A DNA stretch of 64,000 nucleotides from Pinus tabuliformis (Eukaryota; Streptophyta; Pinopsida; Pinales; Pinaceae), in assembly GCA_031772625.1 (NCBI GenBank), contig CM062816.1, positions 636,676,352-636,740,351 on the forward strand. Reading direction: 5' to 3'. This document shows positions 1-12,200 of this stretch, one piece after another. The notes below the pieces were generated by a model. That model was not told where the DNA came from and ran no database searches. It saw only the letters and a list, made by a program, of their open reading frames with translations. Within the stretch, counting starts at the first letter, position 1; the number at the start of each line of letters is the position of its first letter. Both the position numbers and the translations under genes were made by a program.

Positions 1-2165
1 TGCAAGAAGGCAGATCTAACATCCATATGATGGACTTCCCATTTGAAAGAGGCGGCAAGGGAAAGAACAAGGCGGATAGAGTTCATTTTGGCAACATGGG
101 AGAAGGTTTCAGTGTAGTCAATGCCTTCAACCTGTGAAAAACCCTTAGCAACAAGACGAGCTTTATGTTTATCAACTTTCCCATCTTGTCCATACTTGGT
201 TCTGTAAACCCATTTGCATCTAACAAGTTTTCATCCCTTTGGTAGAGGAACAAGATCCCATGTATCATTTGCCAATAGTGAATGATATTCTTCATTCACA
301 GTTGCTTCCCAATCTGGATGGCCTGAAGCTTCTGCAAAGGTGTCACGATCATAATTTACTGGAGCTTGAGCCTGTAAAGAAGAGGCTCTCTCGAACTGAG
401 AACGTGTACATCGCTGATCTGTAGGATCACCGGCAAGATCACCTGCTGCACCTCAAGTAGCACGAACCCATTTTGGAGGCTCAGGAGCTGAAGGAGGATC
501 TTGAGATGGTGGGGGAGGATTGTCATCCTCACTTTCATCATCTGAAGAAGAAATGTTTTCAAAGGTAGAAGAGATAGGGAGAGGTGGCACATTCATCGGA
601 CTAGGCTCGCAGGCCGATATATTTTCATCAAATTTTACATCTCTTCTAATGATAACATTTTTGGACTTAAATGGAATAAGTCTATAGCCTTTGACATCTT
701 CAGAATATCCAACAAAAGAACATTTTTCACTCTTAGGTTCTAAAGCTTTATGCTTTTCATCTGGAATATGGGCCCACGCTTCACTTCCAAAAACACGAAA
801 GTGACTTACATATGGTTTGATTGAGCTCCATGCTTCTTCTGGAGTGATATTCTTTAAAGACTTAGTAGGAGTGCGATTTATTATGTAATTTGCACAGTTA
901 ATTGCTTCTGCCAAAAAACTAAGACCAAGTCCTTTAGATTGTAGCATACAATTAGCCATTTCCTTTAAGGTGCGATTCTTCCTTTCAGCTACACCATTTT
1001 GTTGTGGAGTATATGGAATAGTATGTTGCATTTGAATTCCATTCTCGGTGCAATAGTTGATGAATGTGTTTTTAACATATTCTCCGCCATTATTAGATCT
1101 TAACTTAAGAATTTGATGTCCAGATTGTTTTTCAACAAAGGCTTTGAAGGCCAAGAATGTGTTAAATACTTCACTCTTGAGTTTTAAGAAGTATACCCAA
1201 GTGCGTCTGGAGAAATCAGTAATGAAAGTTAAGAAATACTTGCAGCCAGAGAATGAAACAACAGGAAGTGGACCACATAAATCACTATGCAGAAGCTGTA
1301 AAGGGGCTGAGGCGTGCCAAGAGGCACGTTTTTCAAAACTGTCTCGATGATGTTTTCCGAGTACACATCCGGAACAAACACCATCTCTGCAAGATACCAT
1401 AGGAAGACCTGTCACCATATTTTCTTTACATAGATGCTGAAGGGAGCGATAGTTTAAGTGACCAAATCTCTCATGCCAAAGTTTGCTCACTTCATCGTTA
1501 TGAGCAACAAATACTGAGGGAAGATTTGATGACCCAAAGTTGTGAAACTTATACAACCTTGTAGAATCATCAGCAATGCCAGTAGCCAAAATCTGTTTAG
1601 GATCTCTTAAGTCCTTGATTACAACATCATGAGGTGAAAATTCAACGATTTTACCTTCACCTGAATGAGTTATCTGATATAAAGATAGAAGGTTGCAGGA
1701 TAAGGTTGGAACAAATAATACATCATTAAACTGACCATTGTCTAGATGAACAGTTCCAGTCCCTACAACATTAAGAGATCTATCATCACCAACATATATA
1801 TTTTTGGTGTTACAATCATTTAAAGAAGAAAACATGGCTTTGTTTTTGGCCATGTGATAAGAAGCTCCAGAATCAATGAGCCACTCATGAGAATGAGAAG
1901 AAGAAGATACATTTAATGCATAGCCAGACCGAGATGCTTGACAACCACATGCAGAAAGTTCCATTCCTGAAGATGAAGTTGAAGTTGAAGGTTGCCACAA
2001 ATGGATGTTATGCTTCTTCATTGCTGCTTCCAAGGCTTCCATCTTCTTAAAGCATTTTGATTCTAAGTGGCCATCTCGATTAGAGAAATTGCAATGTCTA
2101 TCAGTCTTCTTCCCTTTATTTTTATTTGGCTTATCATTTTGTTGAAATGATTTTTCATTTTGGGG
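1..2165 (-). pseudogene. pol: copia Pol: protease, integrase, RT start
   Basis: Continues the gag frame. Counted from the ATG at 2042, the aspartic protease motif is L-I-D-S-G-A (57-60). A GAG-pre-integrase domain and an H-H-C-C finger follow (H190, H195, C223, C226). The integrase core has D254 and E353, but the middle acidic residue of the DDE triad is Asn317 (codon 1092-1094, in R-S-N-N-G-G). The frame is cut by TGA at 453-455. RVT_2 resumes from about 345 to the edge, with a further TGA at 231-233, and retains the M-D-V palm motif near position 20. The element is therefore defective in integration and broken in pol. Only the first part of RT is visible. Confidence 0.93.
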
Positions 2166-2888
2166 CTAAAATTGCTTAGGACCCTTGTTTGGTTTAGGAC
2201 CATTCTTTTTAGGATGTGACTTCTTAGGATTCTTTGAATTTGGTTGCTGCTGGGCGGCTAACGCTTTCTTGGAAGAGTTTCCAAGATTAAGAAGACCAAG
2301 GTGTAAGAGTTTTTCTTGTTCTCTTATTAAAGAATCACAAAAAGAGTCAAAGGAAGGGGGCTTGTAGTCTGTTCCTTGAGAAATGAAAGCTTCTCTTGTA
2401 GAATGAAAGGTGGAAACAAACACAGAGTAGGCTGGTCCCAACTTTGTAAGAATGGAATAGATAAGGTTACTATCTTCTTTCTTAACTTTAACACCTTCCA
2501 AAAGATATCTAAGGGTCTTGAACTTGGACAAGAAATCTTCAATGCAAGAAAAATTATTAGGGTCCAATGTAAGCAATTCATTTTCAAGTTGATGGGCTCT
2601 AATTTCATTTTTAATCCCAAAAACTTTATTGATTTGTTTCATTGCTTCATCAGGAGTATCAATTTCTGCAATATGGAATCTAAGATCTGGAGAAATAGAC
2701 ATCCCTATCAATCCACGTGCTTGATATTGCCTATTTTCCCATTTAGCAGCGTTATATTCATCCTTCGGTTTCCTTTCTTGGCCTGAGGCTATTCTGTAGA
2801 GACCTTTACTTCTAAGTAAATCCTCAATGTAAGCCAACCATTGGAAGTAGTTGGTGCTATCAAGGGTAACTTGGTATTGACTTTCCAT
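2166..2888 (-). pseudogene. gag: copia Gag polyprotein
   Basis: This is the structural Gag of the copia element, which would form the cytoplasmic virus-like particle. The first true ATG is at 2888; the frame is open a little further upstream but without an ATG. The protein resembles the UBN2-type plant copia Gag, with an N-terminal W-L-A-Y-I block, a central helical region and a Lys/Pro-rich basic C-terminus. The frame ends at TAG 2166-2168 and continues in register into pol. The zinc knuckle lies just after that stop (2052-2093); its second cysteine is serine (codon 2082-2084), so the CCHC box is broken. The family assignment is firm and loss of function is inferred. Confidence 0.88.
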
Positions 2889-3088
2889 TTCAATGGAAAC
2901 TGAAGCTAAATATGTTGAAAATAAGTGTTCCAATGGATAGATCTTGAAAAATTAGGCTGGTTTAAAAAAAAAGGCTCTGAAAACGCCTTCCGGATGAAGA
3001 AGTTATGGCTTTTTGAAAAAAAGTTGTTGAAGTTGCTGACGAAGTGCGGGAATGTGCGGAAATGAAAAAGTCCGCCCCCACAAAATGG

Positions 3089-3142
3089 AGACTTGAACCC
3101 AAGACCTCTACTCTCTTAAAATAGCTTTGAACCAATTGATCT

Positions 3143-3143
<1 letters not shown>
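3089..3143 (-). other. tRNA-like A box / B box pair in copia leader
   Basis: On the minus strand, TAGATCAATTGG (3132-3143) resembles an RNA polymerase III A box and GGTTCAAGTCT (3089-3099) a B box. They are 32 nt apart, which fits a tRNA. No full cloverleaf with a clean acceptor stem could be drawn, so this is more likely a tRNA-derived (SINE-like) relic than a tRNA gene. Confidence 0.35.

Positions 3144-3146
<3 letters not shown>

Positions 3147-3196
<50 letters not shown>
3147..3196. repeat. (AG)25 microsatellite
   Basis: Fifty bases of uninterrupted AG dinucleotides in the copia leader. Confidence 0.98.
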
Positions 3197-3198
<2 letters not shown>

Positions 3199-3825
3199 CT
3201 TTGGGTTGCGTGCTTGCTTTGAGAAAGCTCTTTTTCCCTTCAAAACAAAAAACACAAAACCCAACACGAACATGCAAAGAAAACGAACCTTATGGCTCGA
3301 AGTTAGATTTAGCCGAAAAACTAAATATTTTCAAAAATGAACCTTGCGGCTCAAAGTTAGCTTTGGCCAGAAACTAAATATTTTCCTCAATGTTTCTGAT
3401 TTTCCGAGATCACCCTAAGGCGCAGGGAAAAGAGCATACGCATGAGAAAAATCCTTCCTTTCTGTTTCTGATTTTCCCAGATCGCACAGAGTCACAGGGG
3501 AAAGAGCATACACAGAAATGAAAGGTATAGATCTGGTAATAAAAAAAGCTAAATAAACCGAAACCGAAATAAACAGAGAGAAAATAACAGTAAACTGCAA
3601 ATAAACACTGTATACCTCCAGATCTTAAAAATGACGCAGCTAGGGCTACCAGAAACATTTTCGCGTGAAACGAAAGGGGTTCCTCACTGGAACAGATGCT
3701 CCCAAAACAACAGAGCAGTCCTCTCGGCCCGAAAGCAGTCAGAAACAACAGATCTAGGAAACAACAGTCAGATCCAGTTCTATCGGCTTCAGATTTGGAT
3801 CACCAACGGACGCGACCCTCAAATA

Positions 3826-3837
3826 GCTCTGATACCA
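3826..3837 (-). promoter_or_regulatory. copia primer-binding site
   Basis: The minus strand reads TGGTATCAGAGC, the plant LTR-retrotransposon PBS matching the 3' end of initiator tRNA-Met. It lies directly inside the LTR end. Confidence 0.93.
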
Positions 3838-4278
3838 TATAGGAATTTACAGGGTAGGTTCCTCAGACAGAACACCAAAAGGACACCGCTCACAACCAGA
3901 TCGCAGATCAATACACCAGTATTTTGACATGGTTAAAACCCTCAAAGAGGGAAATAGTCCACGGCCTGAGCCAACGCGGCCACTTCAGGCAATTTATTAA
4001 TAAAAGAATGAAAATTTACATATTTTTCTCTCATGCACAGATTACCCTACAAATTACCCTCCATGTGCTTTAAATATAATTCATGGACCAATCAGGTGTC
4101 AAGCCACGGATCAAGTGTCGGTAATACCGAGTAGAGAATGAACCGTCGGATCACTACATATCATGACCGTCGGATTGTAAGTTACAAAATGTACAACGGT
4201 AAAGAAACACACTTTACCTAACTCTATACTAGACTAGGTTGTACTTAACTATTTCCTATGTGTCGGAATATCCTAACA
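3838..4278 (-). repeat. copia 5' LTR
   Basis: A 441-bp LTR that on the minus strand starts TGTTAGGATATTCC and ends TTCCTATA against the PBS. The termini are imperfect inverted repeats, and the expected terminal CA reads TA. The partner LTR lies outside the window, so identity and age cannot be estimated. Confidence 0.8.
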
Positions 4279-4540
4279 AGAAGATCTTGGTTCAATTTCA
4301 CAATTGTTTTGGTTTCAGGTGGAACAGGTGTTGAGGGAGAACATGGTTGCTGGTCTGAATGATGATTGACAGATGTTGCTGATGATAGTTGTTGATGACT
4401 ATCATAGTCTTGTTATAGATATATTGTCTCTATGTCATGTATATCTTGTTTCCCCACTATGCCTAGGATGGATGATGTAATGTTCTTTTTTTATCATGTG
4501 TAAACTTTTGGTGTATCCCCACTTGGTTGGGTGGATTGGT

Positions 4541-4677
4541 CAGGGGGAGCATGGACAACGCAGCAGAGAAGAAGATTTTAGCATGTACTTAGGGGGAGCA
4601 TCACCTTTTGCCCTTGATGACAAAGGGGGAGAATGACTTGGAGTGACTTGGGGTTGCCATCAAGTCCAAAGGGGGAT
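4541..4677 (+). promoter_or_regulatory. multiple polypurine tracts
   Basis: Four G-rich purine runs occur at about 4541-4549, 4591-4599, 4622-4632 and 4668-4677. The last (AAAGGGGGA) lies immediately before the LTR start and is the best candidate for the plus-strand primer. Confidence 0.75.
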
Positions 4678-4679
4678 AT

Positions 4680-6246
4680 TGTTGGCATTATGACACAGGT
4701 TTGGCACTATGACACAGGTGTTCTCCTTGATGGAAACTCACTCAGATGACAGATCACAATTTCGGCTCTCAGAATAAAGGAAAAAGAGATATACATAGTC
4801 TCCACTTAAACAAGGCACATATACACGCAAGATCACTAGTCAAAAGTTGTGTATGCGTATGCACAGACTTTCATGCACAGAAAAGCATGTGCATGTCAGA
4901 AAACTCAATTTTAGTCCATGGTATTTGGTCCTTGGTATTTGGACATATGGTTTTGGACCATGGTATCTCGTCTAAAGTGTTGAACCAAGGTATTTCGACC
5001 CAAGTATTGGTTCTAATTGGTTTTGGACCATGGTATTGAGTAAGGCCTATGACTATGAAAGGGGAAGGAGATCATTAGGCAAAGGAATTCAAGCATTGAA
5101 TATCTTATGAAGAGCAAGATCTAGAATACTAGTTATTGGGTTATGGTGCATAGTTGGATTTGAACCAAGGATGAACCTGAGCACTAGAAGAAGGATAAGT
5201 TCTATTGATGGGTCAAGATCTTAAGGCTTGAATAATAGTATCTTTGTGTGATTTTTGATCTGTTATATTTGGCACATGACATGATCTATAAATCTGATAA
5301 TCTAGGTATAACTGATCTCTAAATATTTGAAACGGGAAAATTGTCTTTTATAGATCTGTAAGCAAGTTCGACACCGCAAAGGCGCGTATACACGCTGGTT
5401 CGGTAATTCAAAATAGCATATACGCTGGATTGCCTTAATACAGAAGCGTATGCACACAGGTTCTCCATCTTGAAGTAGCGTACGTCTCATATTATATGTT
5501 TTAGCTACTTCTGTTCATTGCTCCAGTATTTGGGGTTCAGGATTGGTGTCTAGTTACTGTTACTGTATTCCAGTTACATCATTCAGATAAGTGATTGTTT
5601 GAATCAAATTTATTTTTTTTGGTTGGTGAAAATGAGATTGGTTGATGCAGATGTTTGATTGATGTTATTGATGGATCCAGTCTAAACATTTATGAAACGT
5701 GGTCCCTAGAGGAAAAGAGAAGGTTGTAGCCTTCTGTAGGTCAGCACCTACGTACTAGTACATCAGCTAGTACAAGAGCTAAGGTGGTTGTAGCTCCCTT
5801 CCAGGAGAAGCTGGAGAACGAGAGAAGGTTGTAGCCTTCTGCAGGTAGAAGCCTGCGTACTGGTATAAGACTACACCAGTACAGAAATATTGTAAAAAGA
5901 AGTTTCTTATTAAAATAAGATATAGACGAATTGCATCAGGTGGTTTTCACCCACATTCGGTTTCCACCTTATATCTTGTGTTCATGTGTATGATTATCTA
6001 TTCTGTTTTACTGCACCTGTTTACTGTTCTTATCATTAATGAAGTTCTGATGCATTGATTAAATATCAACATTTAATGGATTAACTGAATCATAAGTTTA
6101 CTGTTACACGATGGTTGCTTTAGACACAATTGCGTATATATGCATGTTACCATAACTGAAGTAGCGTATATATATCAAGTATGAAAATGAAAAATTGTTG
6201 ATTTGATAATACTGATTCGCCCCCCCTCTTAGTATTATTTCCAATA
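4680..6246 (+). repeat. Sirevirus-like 3' LTR
   Basis: Starts TGTTGGCATTATGACACAGG and ends CTATTATTTCCAATA-like sequence at 6232-6246 (the terminal CA reads TA), just after a C-rich CGCCCCCCCTC block. Its 1,567 bp fits Sirevirus LTRs. The 3' third has a cluster of short hairpins (5715-5882), then an AATAAA-poor, A-rich stretch. ORFs inside it are not credible. Confidence 0.75.
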
Positions 6247-7652
6247 GTAATGTGCCCTAGAAAAGGGTTATAATAGAGGCATAGATGAATACACAAGCAC
6301 AGGGAAATGTTTCCAAGAACATCCCGTTTCTACAGCGAAACAGTAAACACAAGGAATGAAAGATTGCGAGTACGAATGATTAGGGTTAACATAGAAAATC
6401 CATAACTTCGATGAGTGGTAAGAGATCTCCACAGTAAAAGTCTCATTGCCTCAGTGGAATAGAAGTCGTAAAGTTATGGTAGCCATTCACATGATTCAGA
6501 GCGCATGGTGGAGGTATTCAAGTAGTCCAAGATGCGTGGGGCAATGGGATACGTTGGTGCGGAGTGCAGGAACCAATTATAACCATGGCCCTGAATGAAA
6601 TATATATATTAAGCACTACCACCAAACATATGTACACCAAATATAAACATTAATATCAATGAAGATAGCAAACGAGTACATTGGATAGCATAGGAGTAAA
6701 CCGTAAGGGGAAAGAACATAGTGTATAGTATAGATCCATTAATAGATGTACTTCCTCTAGAGTAATCAACAAACTATAAAAATGTTTTACATTTAGCACT
6801 GAACTCCTAAGCCATACTTACCACATATTTTATAACCATAAGAGATAAGAATGGGAATTAGAAATTATTACACCAATTAAAGATAATATATGGGAGAAGT
6901 AAGGAGCGAGACGATACCCAAGGGGTTATATAGATAACACAATTGAGTCATTTAATATATAGCTAAGAAAGAAAAAATTATTATAGTATGAGTGAAAAAG
7001 TGTTACACGTTGTTATGTGGCACATGAAGCCACATTCTTTGAATAATAAACATTAAATAGTTATTTAATATTTAACATTCTAAGACGTATCTCATTATTA
7101 ATATGAACCAACCTAGTTATTCAGTCATAATTACAAGTGGTGTTAATGGTAGTTAAGATTCATTTTACATAGCTATATATGCTATATAATGTTATGGAAT
7201 GTTTGTTAAGAATTCCCATTGTAATTGCAGATTTAGTCTAGGAGGCTTCCCCTTGAGGAAGAAAGGAAACATAGTTAACTATTTTATTTTAATATGAAAA
7301 CACATTTCTCATAGTTTATTTATTTTCTTAATTTTAAATCACATTTAATGTGATTCTAAGCTACATTTTTGTCATTTCTTTGATGCTTTTGGGTTGACTA
7401 TATTATAACTTGTATGAGAGATTTTTCTTGTTTAAAATTCGATATTAGTTTGGTTTTCCACATGGAAAACCAATAACTTTTAAGTATCTACTATATAGCT
7501 TTTCTTTTACAAATCACTAATTAATCTTACAACAACAAAAAATTATAAAAACTTAACATATTCCAAAACAAATATATATAAATTTATGCAATTTATATGT
7601 CAACTCACCCTTTGTAATCTTATATATGATAATAACTTAAAGAGTTTAAAAT
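6247..7652. other. AT-rich spacer, no gene seen
   Basis: No ORF with recognisable content, no LTR termini and no RNA gene were found. The flank just after the Sirevirus LTR is GTAAT, but the matching 5' flank is outside the window. Confidence 0.6.
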
Positions 7653-7666
7653 GAAAGTAATTATAA
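7653..7666. repeat. LINE target-site duplication, 5' copy
   Basis: GAAAGTAATTATAA matches GAGAGTAATTATAA at 14174-14187 in 13 of 14 positions and brackets the LINE. Confidence 0.8.
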
Positions 7667-7762
7667 GTATTGGCATAATATATGATTGAAGATAAGTACT
7701 TCAAATATCGGGAACGGAGGGCGAATAGCGAGGGTTTCAGATAGTTTCAGAGGTTGATCCAC

Positions 7763-9203
7763 ATGGAGGGTCGCAGAGGAGGGAGCTCCACTCCCTCCTA
7801 TAAGGATGTCGTAGCTAGCAGAGGCAAGAAACCTCTAGAAAATATCATAGGTACTGCTGAGGAAGGGAAAAGGAACACGGAAGAGGAGATAGAAGGAAAC
7901 AAAATGAAGGAAAATAACAGAACAAATGACAAGGAGGAAGAAGACAGAAATCAGGGAACTGAAGACAAAAAACAAAAGGGACCTTGTAAATCCAAAGCTG
8001 AGATCACACCCAGAGTAGTTTTAACTGATCCTACTCTGCAGGAACAAAGGGATCACATGCGGACCTATGCTATCATCTGTAAATTCATGGGATTATGGCC
8101 CACTGAAAAAGCTTTATAGACATGGATCAAATACCACTCAAAACCTAAATGAAGCATTGACCTACATCTTGGGTCAAAGGGATTCTTCACTGTGGTGTTT
8201 ACAAACATTGAAGAAAAAGAGTGTTTGATGGAGGGCCCTACTTCTTCACAGCAGTTGGCCTCTATATGTGACCTTGGATGATGAATTTTGTTCTGGAGCG
8301 TGAGACTTTTACTTTGGTACCAGTCTAGGTAAGGCTCTATTCTCTACCTCTCGATTACTAGCAAACTGAATCATTAGCTACCATAGGCAATAAATTAGGT
8401 CATTTGTCGAAGCTTCTGAAGCCACTAGAAGGGAAAAACATACTTCCTTTGCAAGAATATGTGTGGAAATGGATCTATCCGGAGCTCTTCCAGATGAGGT
8501 AGTCTTGGAAGTTTTTGATGAATAATGGGTACAAACAATAGATTATGAGCATATTGCGTTCAGATGGCACAGATGCCACGAACATGGGCACCTATTCAGA
8601 GACTTTCCTCTCAGTAAAGTAGAAAACAAAAGCAAAGATAACACAATGAAGGACACTGATGGATTTCACAAAGTGGTAAATAGAGGAAAAGGCGGTAGAA
8701 GAGGGCCAAAGAAACATCACAATGAAGAGCAAAAGGTCAATCAGAACAAGTTCCAAATTCTTGAAGAGGATGAAGAGATTACAAAAGAAGACCAAGCGAT
8801 GGAAGGAATTCTTGGGGAAAAGGAGAAAGAAGAAAAACGTGAACAAACACAGGGTATTGATAATTAAAAAGAGACTATGATGAGTGATTCAGAACTAGAG
8901 ATGGACCAGGAAATTACCTAGAGAGAAATGGAACTAGAGGACCATGATTTACAAGAGATTATTGACAAGGAACACTTAGATCCAGAAGGGTTCTTGATTC
9001 AAGGAACCACAGGAGGGGTAGATTCGTTACCTCAAGAAGAGCTCAATAGAATATAGTAGTTGTTTTTATGGAAAGCTCAAGCTAAGGGGTTGGAGAAAGG
9101 AAAAATCATTAACAGACAGGATAACAGGGGTGTGAAAATGATGAAAACTACTCCTGGATTAGCAACTAGAAATCCAGGAAAGAAAAGAGGTAGAAAAAAG
9201 TAG
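7763..9203 (+). pseudogene. LINE ORF1, DUF4283/CCHC nucleic-acid-binding protein
   Basis: ORF1 would bind LINE RNA in the ribonucleoprotein particle. The ATG at 7763 opens a charged, Lys/Glu-rich N-terminus. A DUF4283-like domain follows from about 8060 (C-K-F-M-G-L-W-P), interrupted by TAG at 8117-8119 and more stops. One frameshift lies near 8400-8410. The zinc knuckle near 8560-8605 is broken: the first Cys is Trp and the last is Phe, while the middle C-H-E-H-G-H survives. An acidic and basic tail runs to about 9203. It is recognisable as the plant L1 ORF1 family and is non-functional. Confidence 0.8.
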
Positions 9204-9292
9204 AATGACCTCTTGATGGAGTGTGGAGAGCTAATGATAGATTCAGGTAAGATGAAATATCTAGCCAACTATTCCTTTACAAATCTTTAATT

Positions 9293-12200
9293 ATGAAGTT
9301 CACATATTGGAATATAAGGGGTCTAGGTAGTAAAGGAAAATAGAGAATGCTCAGTAATAGAATGAAACAAGCAATGCTGGATATAATCTTCATCTAGGAA
9401 ACGAAATGTTCCATTCAAAAATTAAGACGAATTCATAGAAAATGGCTAAGTAGATTTGAGTTTCTAGAAGTCAAAGCAGAGAATACAGCATGGGGCATTC
9501 TCACTCTTTGGGACCCCGAAAAAATTGACATAAGAGATGCTGAGGCATCTAGAAATTATTTATCTATAGTTATTTAGCATGTAGGAGATAGGGATACCTA
9601 TCTGGTCACAAATGTTTATGGCCTTCAAAGAATAGATGATAAACTCGGGTTTCTAGATTCCCTTGTGGATCTTAGGGACAGACATGCAGGAATACCTTTG
9701 ATCATTGTAGAGGACTTCAACATGATCAAATCTCTTTCGGAGAAAAAAAGTGGAACCAAAGCTCTAAGTAAAGACTCTTTAGCATTTTAAAACTTTACAG
9801 ATAACATGAAACTAGTTGATACTGATACAAACAATGGCCTCTTTACTTGGAATAATAAAAGAGGAGGAGAGGCTCAGGTAGCCTCCAAGTTAGAAAGATT
9901 CATTATCTCAGCGGATCTCATGCTTATAGATAAGGAAATAACAACAAGAGTTCTCCCCTTTGGAGGCTCAGATCACTGCTTGATTCATCTAGAGATCAAG
10001 GGCATAGGTTCTCCCAGGAACAGACCTTTCAGATTTGAGAATATCTGGCTTTCTCACCCAGAATTCATTAGCAATATTGAAAAATGGTGGTCAGAAGATT
10101 TGCAGATTCAGGGAGCAAGAATCTACTTTCTTCATAAAAGACTAAAGAACATCAAGCTCAGGCTTAAAGATTGGAACAATAATCATTTTGGCAACACTTT
10201 TGTGGATAAAAAATCTATTGAAAACAAAATACAGGAACTCAACCAAGCTCTGATCATGGAAGGCTTTGATAAAGTGAAAAGTGATAAAGTTGATAAATAT
10301 CATCAAGTATGGGAGAATTTATGTAAACAAGAGGAAATATTTTGGAGTGAAAAGTCTAGAGTTCAATGGCTCAAAGAAGGAGAGTGCAATACAAGATTTT
10401 TTCATAGATCCACCATGGAAAATAAAGCTCACAACAGAATCTCTCTGATCAAGGACGAGAGTGGGGAGCTTCATATCTCCCATGAGGACATAGAAGCTGT
10501 GTTTTTTCAGCACTTCCAAGGCATAACTCAGGAAAACAATTTAGACAGAGAGCAGTTCACCAAAGACATCACTAGACACATACCTAAGCTAGTGTCTAGA
10601 GAGGAGAATTTCAACCTTAATAGGGTAGTAACTGAAGAGGAGGTCTGTGAGGTCCTCAAAGATATGCAGAATAGCAAAGCACCTGGCCCGGATGGTTTCA
10701 ATGTGGAATTTTTAAAAGCTTGTTAGAATATTGTTAAACAATATATATTGAATGTAGTGGAGGATTCTATGTTGAGCAAAAATATTCTGAAAGTGCTCAA
10801 TACCTCCTTCATCTCCTCGATCCCTAAACAGGACATCGCTCAAACTCCTCATAAGTATAGACCCATAGCTTTATGCAATGTGGTATATAAGATAATATCC
10901 AAGTTTGTGGCCAACAGACTCATATAGGGTGAATGGATCTCCCTCTGAAATTTTTATTCCTTCAGAGGTCTCAGATAGGGAGACCTGCTCTCTCCCTTTC
11001 TCTTCATCGTTATGATGGAAGGACTTGGTTGGTCTATCAAGCATGCTAAAGTAACGAGCAAGATTAAGGGCCTTCAATTAACTGAGAATGGTCAGGCTCT
11101 AACTCATCAACAATTTATAGATGACACCATGCTACAGGGAATCCCCACAGTCAAAGAAGCTATAGCCTACAAACAAATCCTAAATGACTCTACAATGGCT
11201 ACAGGTATGGAAGTCAATCTCTCCAAATAAAAAATCTTTTTCTTTAACACCAATATTGCTATTCAGAGAAATATCTCCAAAATTCTAGGCTTTCAAAGGG
11301 ATTCCCTCCCCTCAAAATATTTGGGAGTTCCTCTAACTGCTAAACCGATGCACAAGAGCATTTGGGAACCATTGATCAATAAGATGCAGGATAAAGTCAG
11401 AAAGTGGATCATCAGATCATTAAATCTGGCTGGTAGGTTGGTACTTACAAAGGTTGTACTACAATCAATCCTTGTTTTCATGTTATCATCTCTCCCAGCT
11501 CCAAAAGGAGTCTTACAACAATTCAAAAACATCCAAAGAGACTTTCTTTGCGGTAAGGAGGAAACAAGAAAGAAATGGGCTTTAGTATCATGGGAAAAAA
11601 TATGTAGGCCCAATAGCCATGGGGGCCTAGCAATGGATGACCAGGATATTCTTAGCAATGTTTTAGGGGCCAAACTATGGTGGCACTGGGTACAAGATCC
11701 AATGGCTTAATGGGTAAGTATTTGGAAGGAAAACTATGCCAGCTCCTGGCGAACTAGTGGTCTCATAAGAATGTCTGGAAATATAAAGGGCTCATTCATC
11801 TGGAATAAAGCCTGGGAAAATAGAAGCCTAGTACAAAAAAATAGTTTTTGGGAAATCAGAGAAGGAGATCTAATACTATTCTGGGAGGATAAATGGCAAC
11901 AAGAACCAACATTGTTAAAAGAGGACTTTTTGAACCTCAAGAACGAAATAGATACCCAAGGATTAAATAAGGTAAAATATTTCTAGGACCATACTCATAA
12001 TTCAGGAAAGTGGAGAATTTGGAAAAACATTGATTGCAGAGACGATAGCCCCTTGAAAACAAAAGCAAAAGCACTTATGAGAATGTTGAAACAAAGGATG
12101 ATCTTAGTAACAAGTGGGAAAGACCAACTAAGATGGGGCACCAATAAAGAGGGCACCTTTAATCTTAAAGAAGATAAAGGTATTCTCCTTTAGTAGCATT

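Larger units (their letters stand above)
2889..3825 (-). other. copia untranslated leader
   Basis: Sequence between PBS and gag ATG with no convincing ORF. It holds a long AG/CT microsatellite and a tRNA-like A-box/B-box pair, both listed separately. The overlapping short ORFs on both strands have no recognisable domain. Confidence 0.6.
1..4278 (-). mobile_element. Ty1/copia LTR retrotransposon, 5' part
   Basis: Reading on the minus strand, the order is 5' LTR (3838-4278), PBS (3826-3837), leader, gag, protease, integrase and the start of reverse transcriptase. PR-IN-RT order is diagnostic for Ty1/copia. The element runs off the left edge, so the rest of RT, RNase H and the 3' LTR are not visible. 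Gag and pol share one frame, broken by a TAG at 2166-2168 and TGA codons at 453-455 and 231-233; I found no frameshift. It appears inserted into the Sirevirus-like element that resumes at 4279, but the matching left flank is outside the window. Confidence 0.93.
4279..6246 (+). mobile_element. Sirevirus-like copia element, 3' end
   Basis: Short 3' internal remnant (4279-4679) followed by a long LTR (4680-6246). Four purine tracts of the AGGGGGA type precede the LTR, a layout known from plant Sireviruses. The body of the element is not in the window; the minus-strand copia at 1-4278 was probably inserted into it. The internal remnant ends with a short open frame that stops near 4369 and cannot be assigned further. 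Confidence 0.75.

Noticed and set aside
3065..3150. A functional tRNA gene
   Set aside because: A- and B-box-like strings are present but no convincing acceptor stem or anticodon arm; kept only as a tRNA-like relic.
3410..3927. ORFs of 98-112 residues in the copia leader and LTR edge
   Set aside because: They overlap the PBS/LTR and have no domain; the element structure explains the region.
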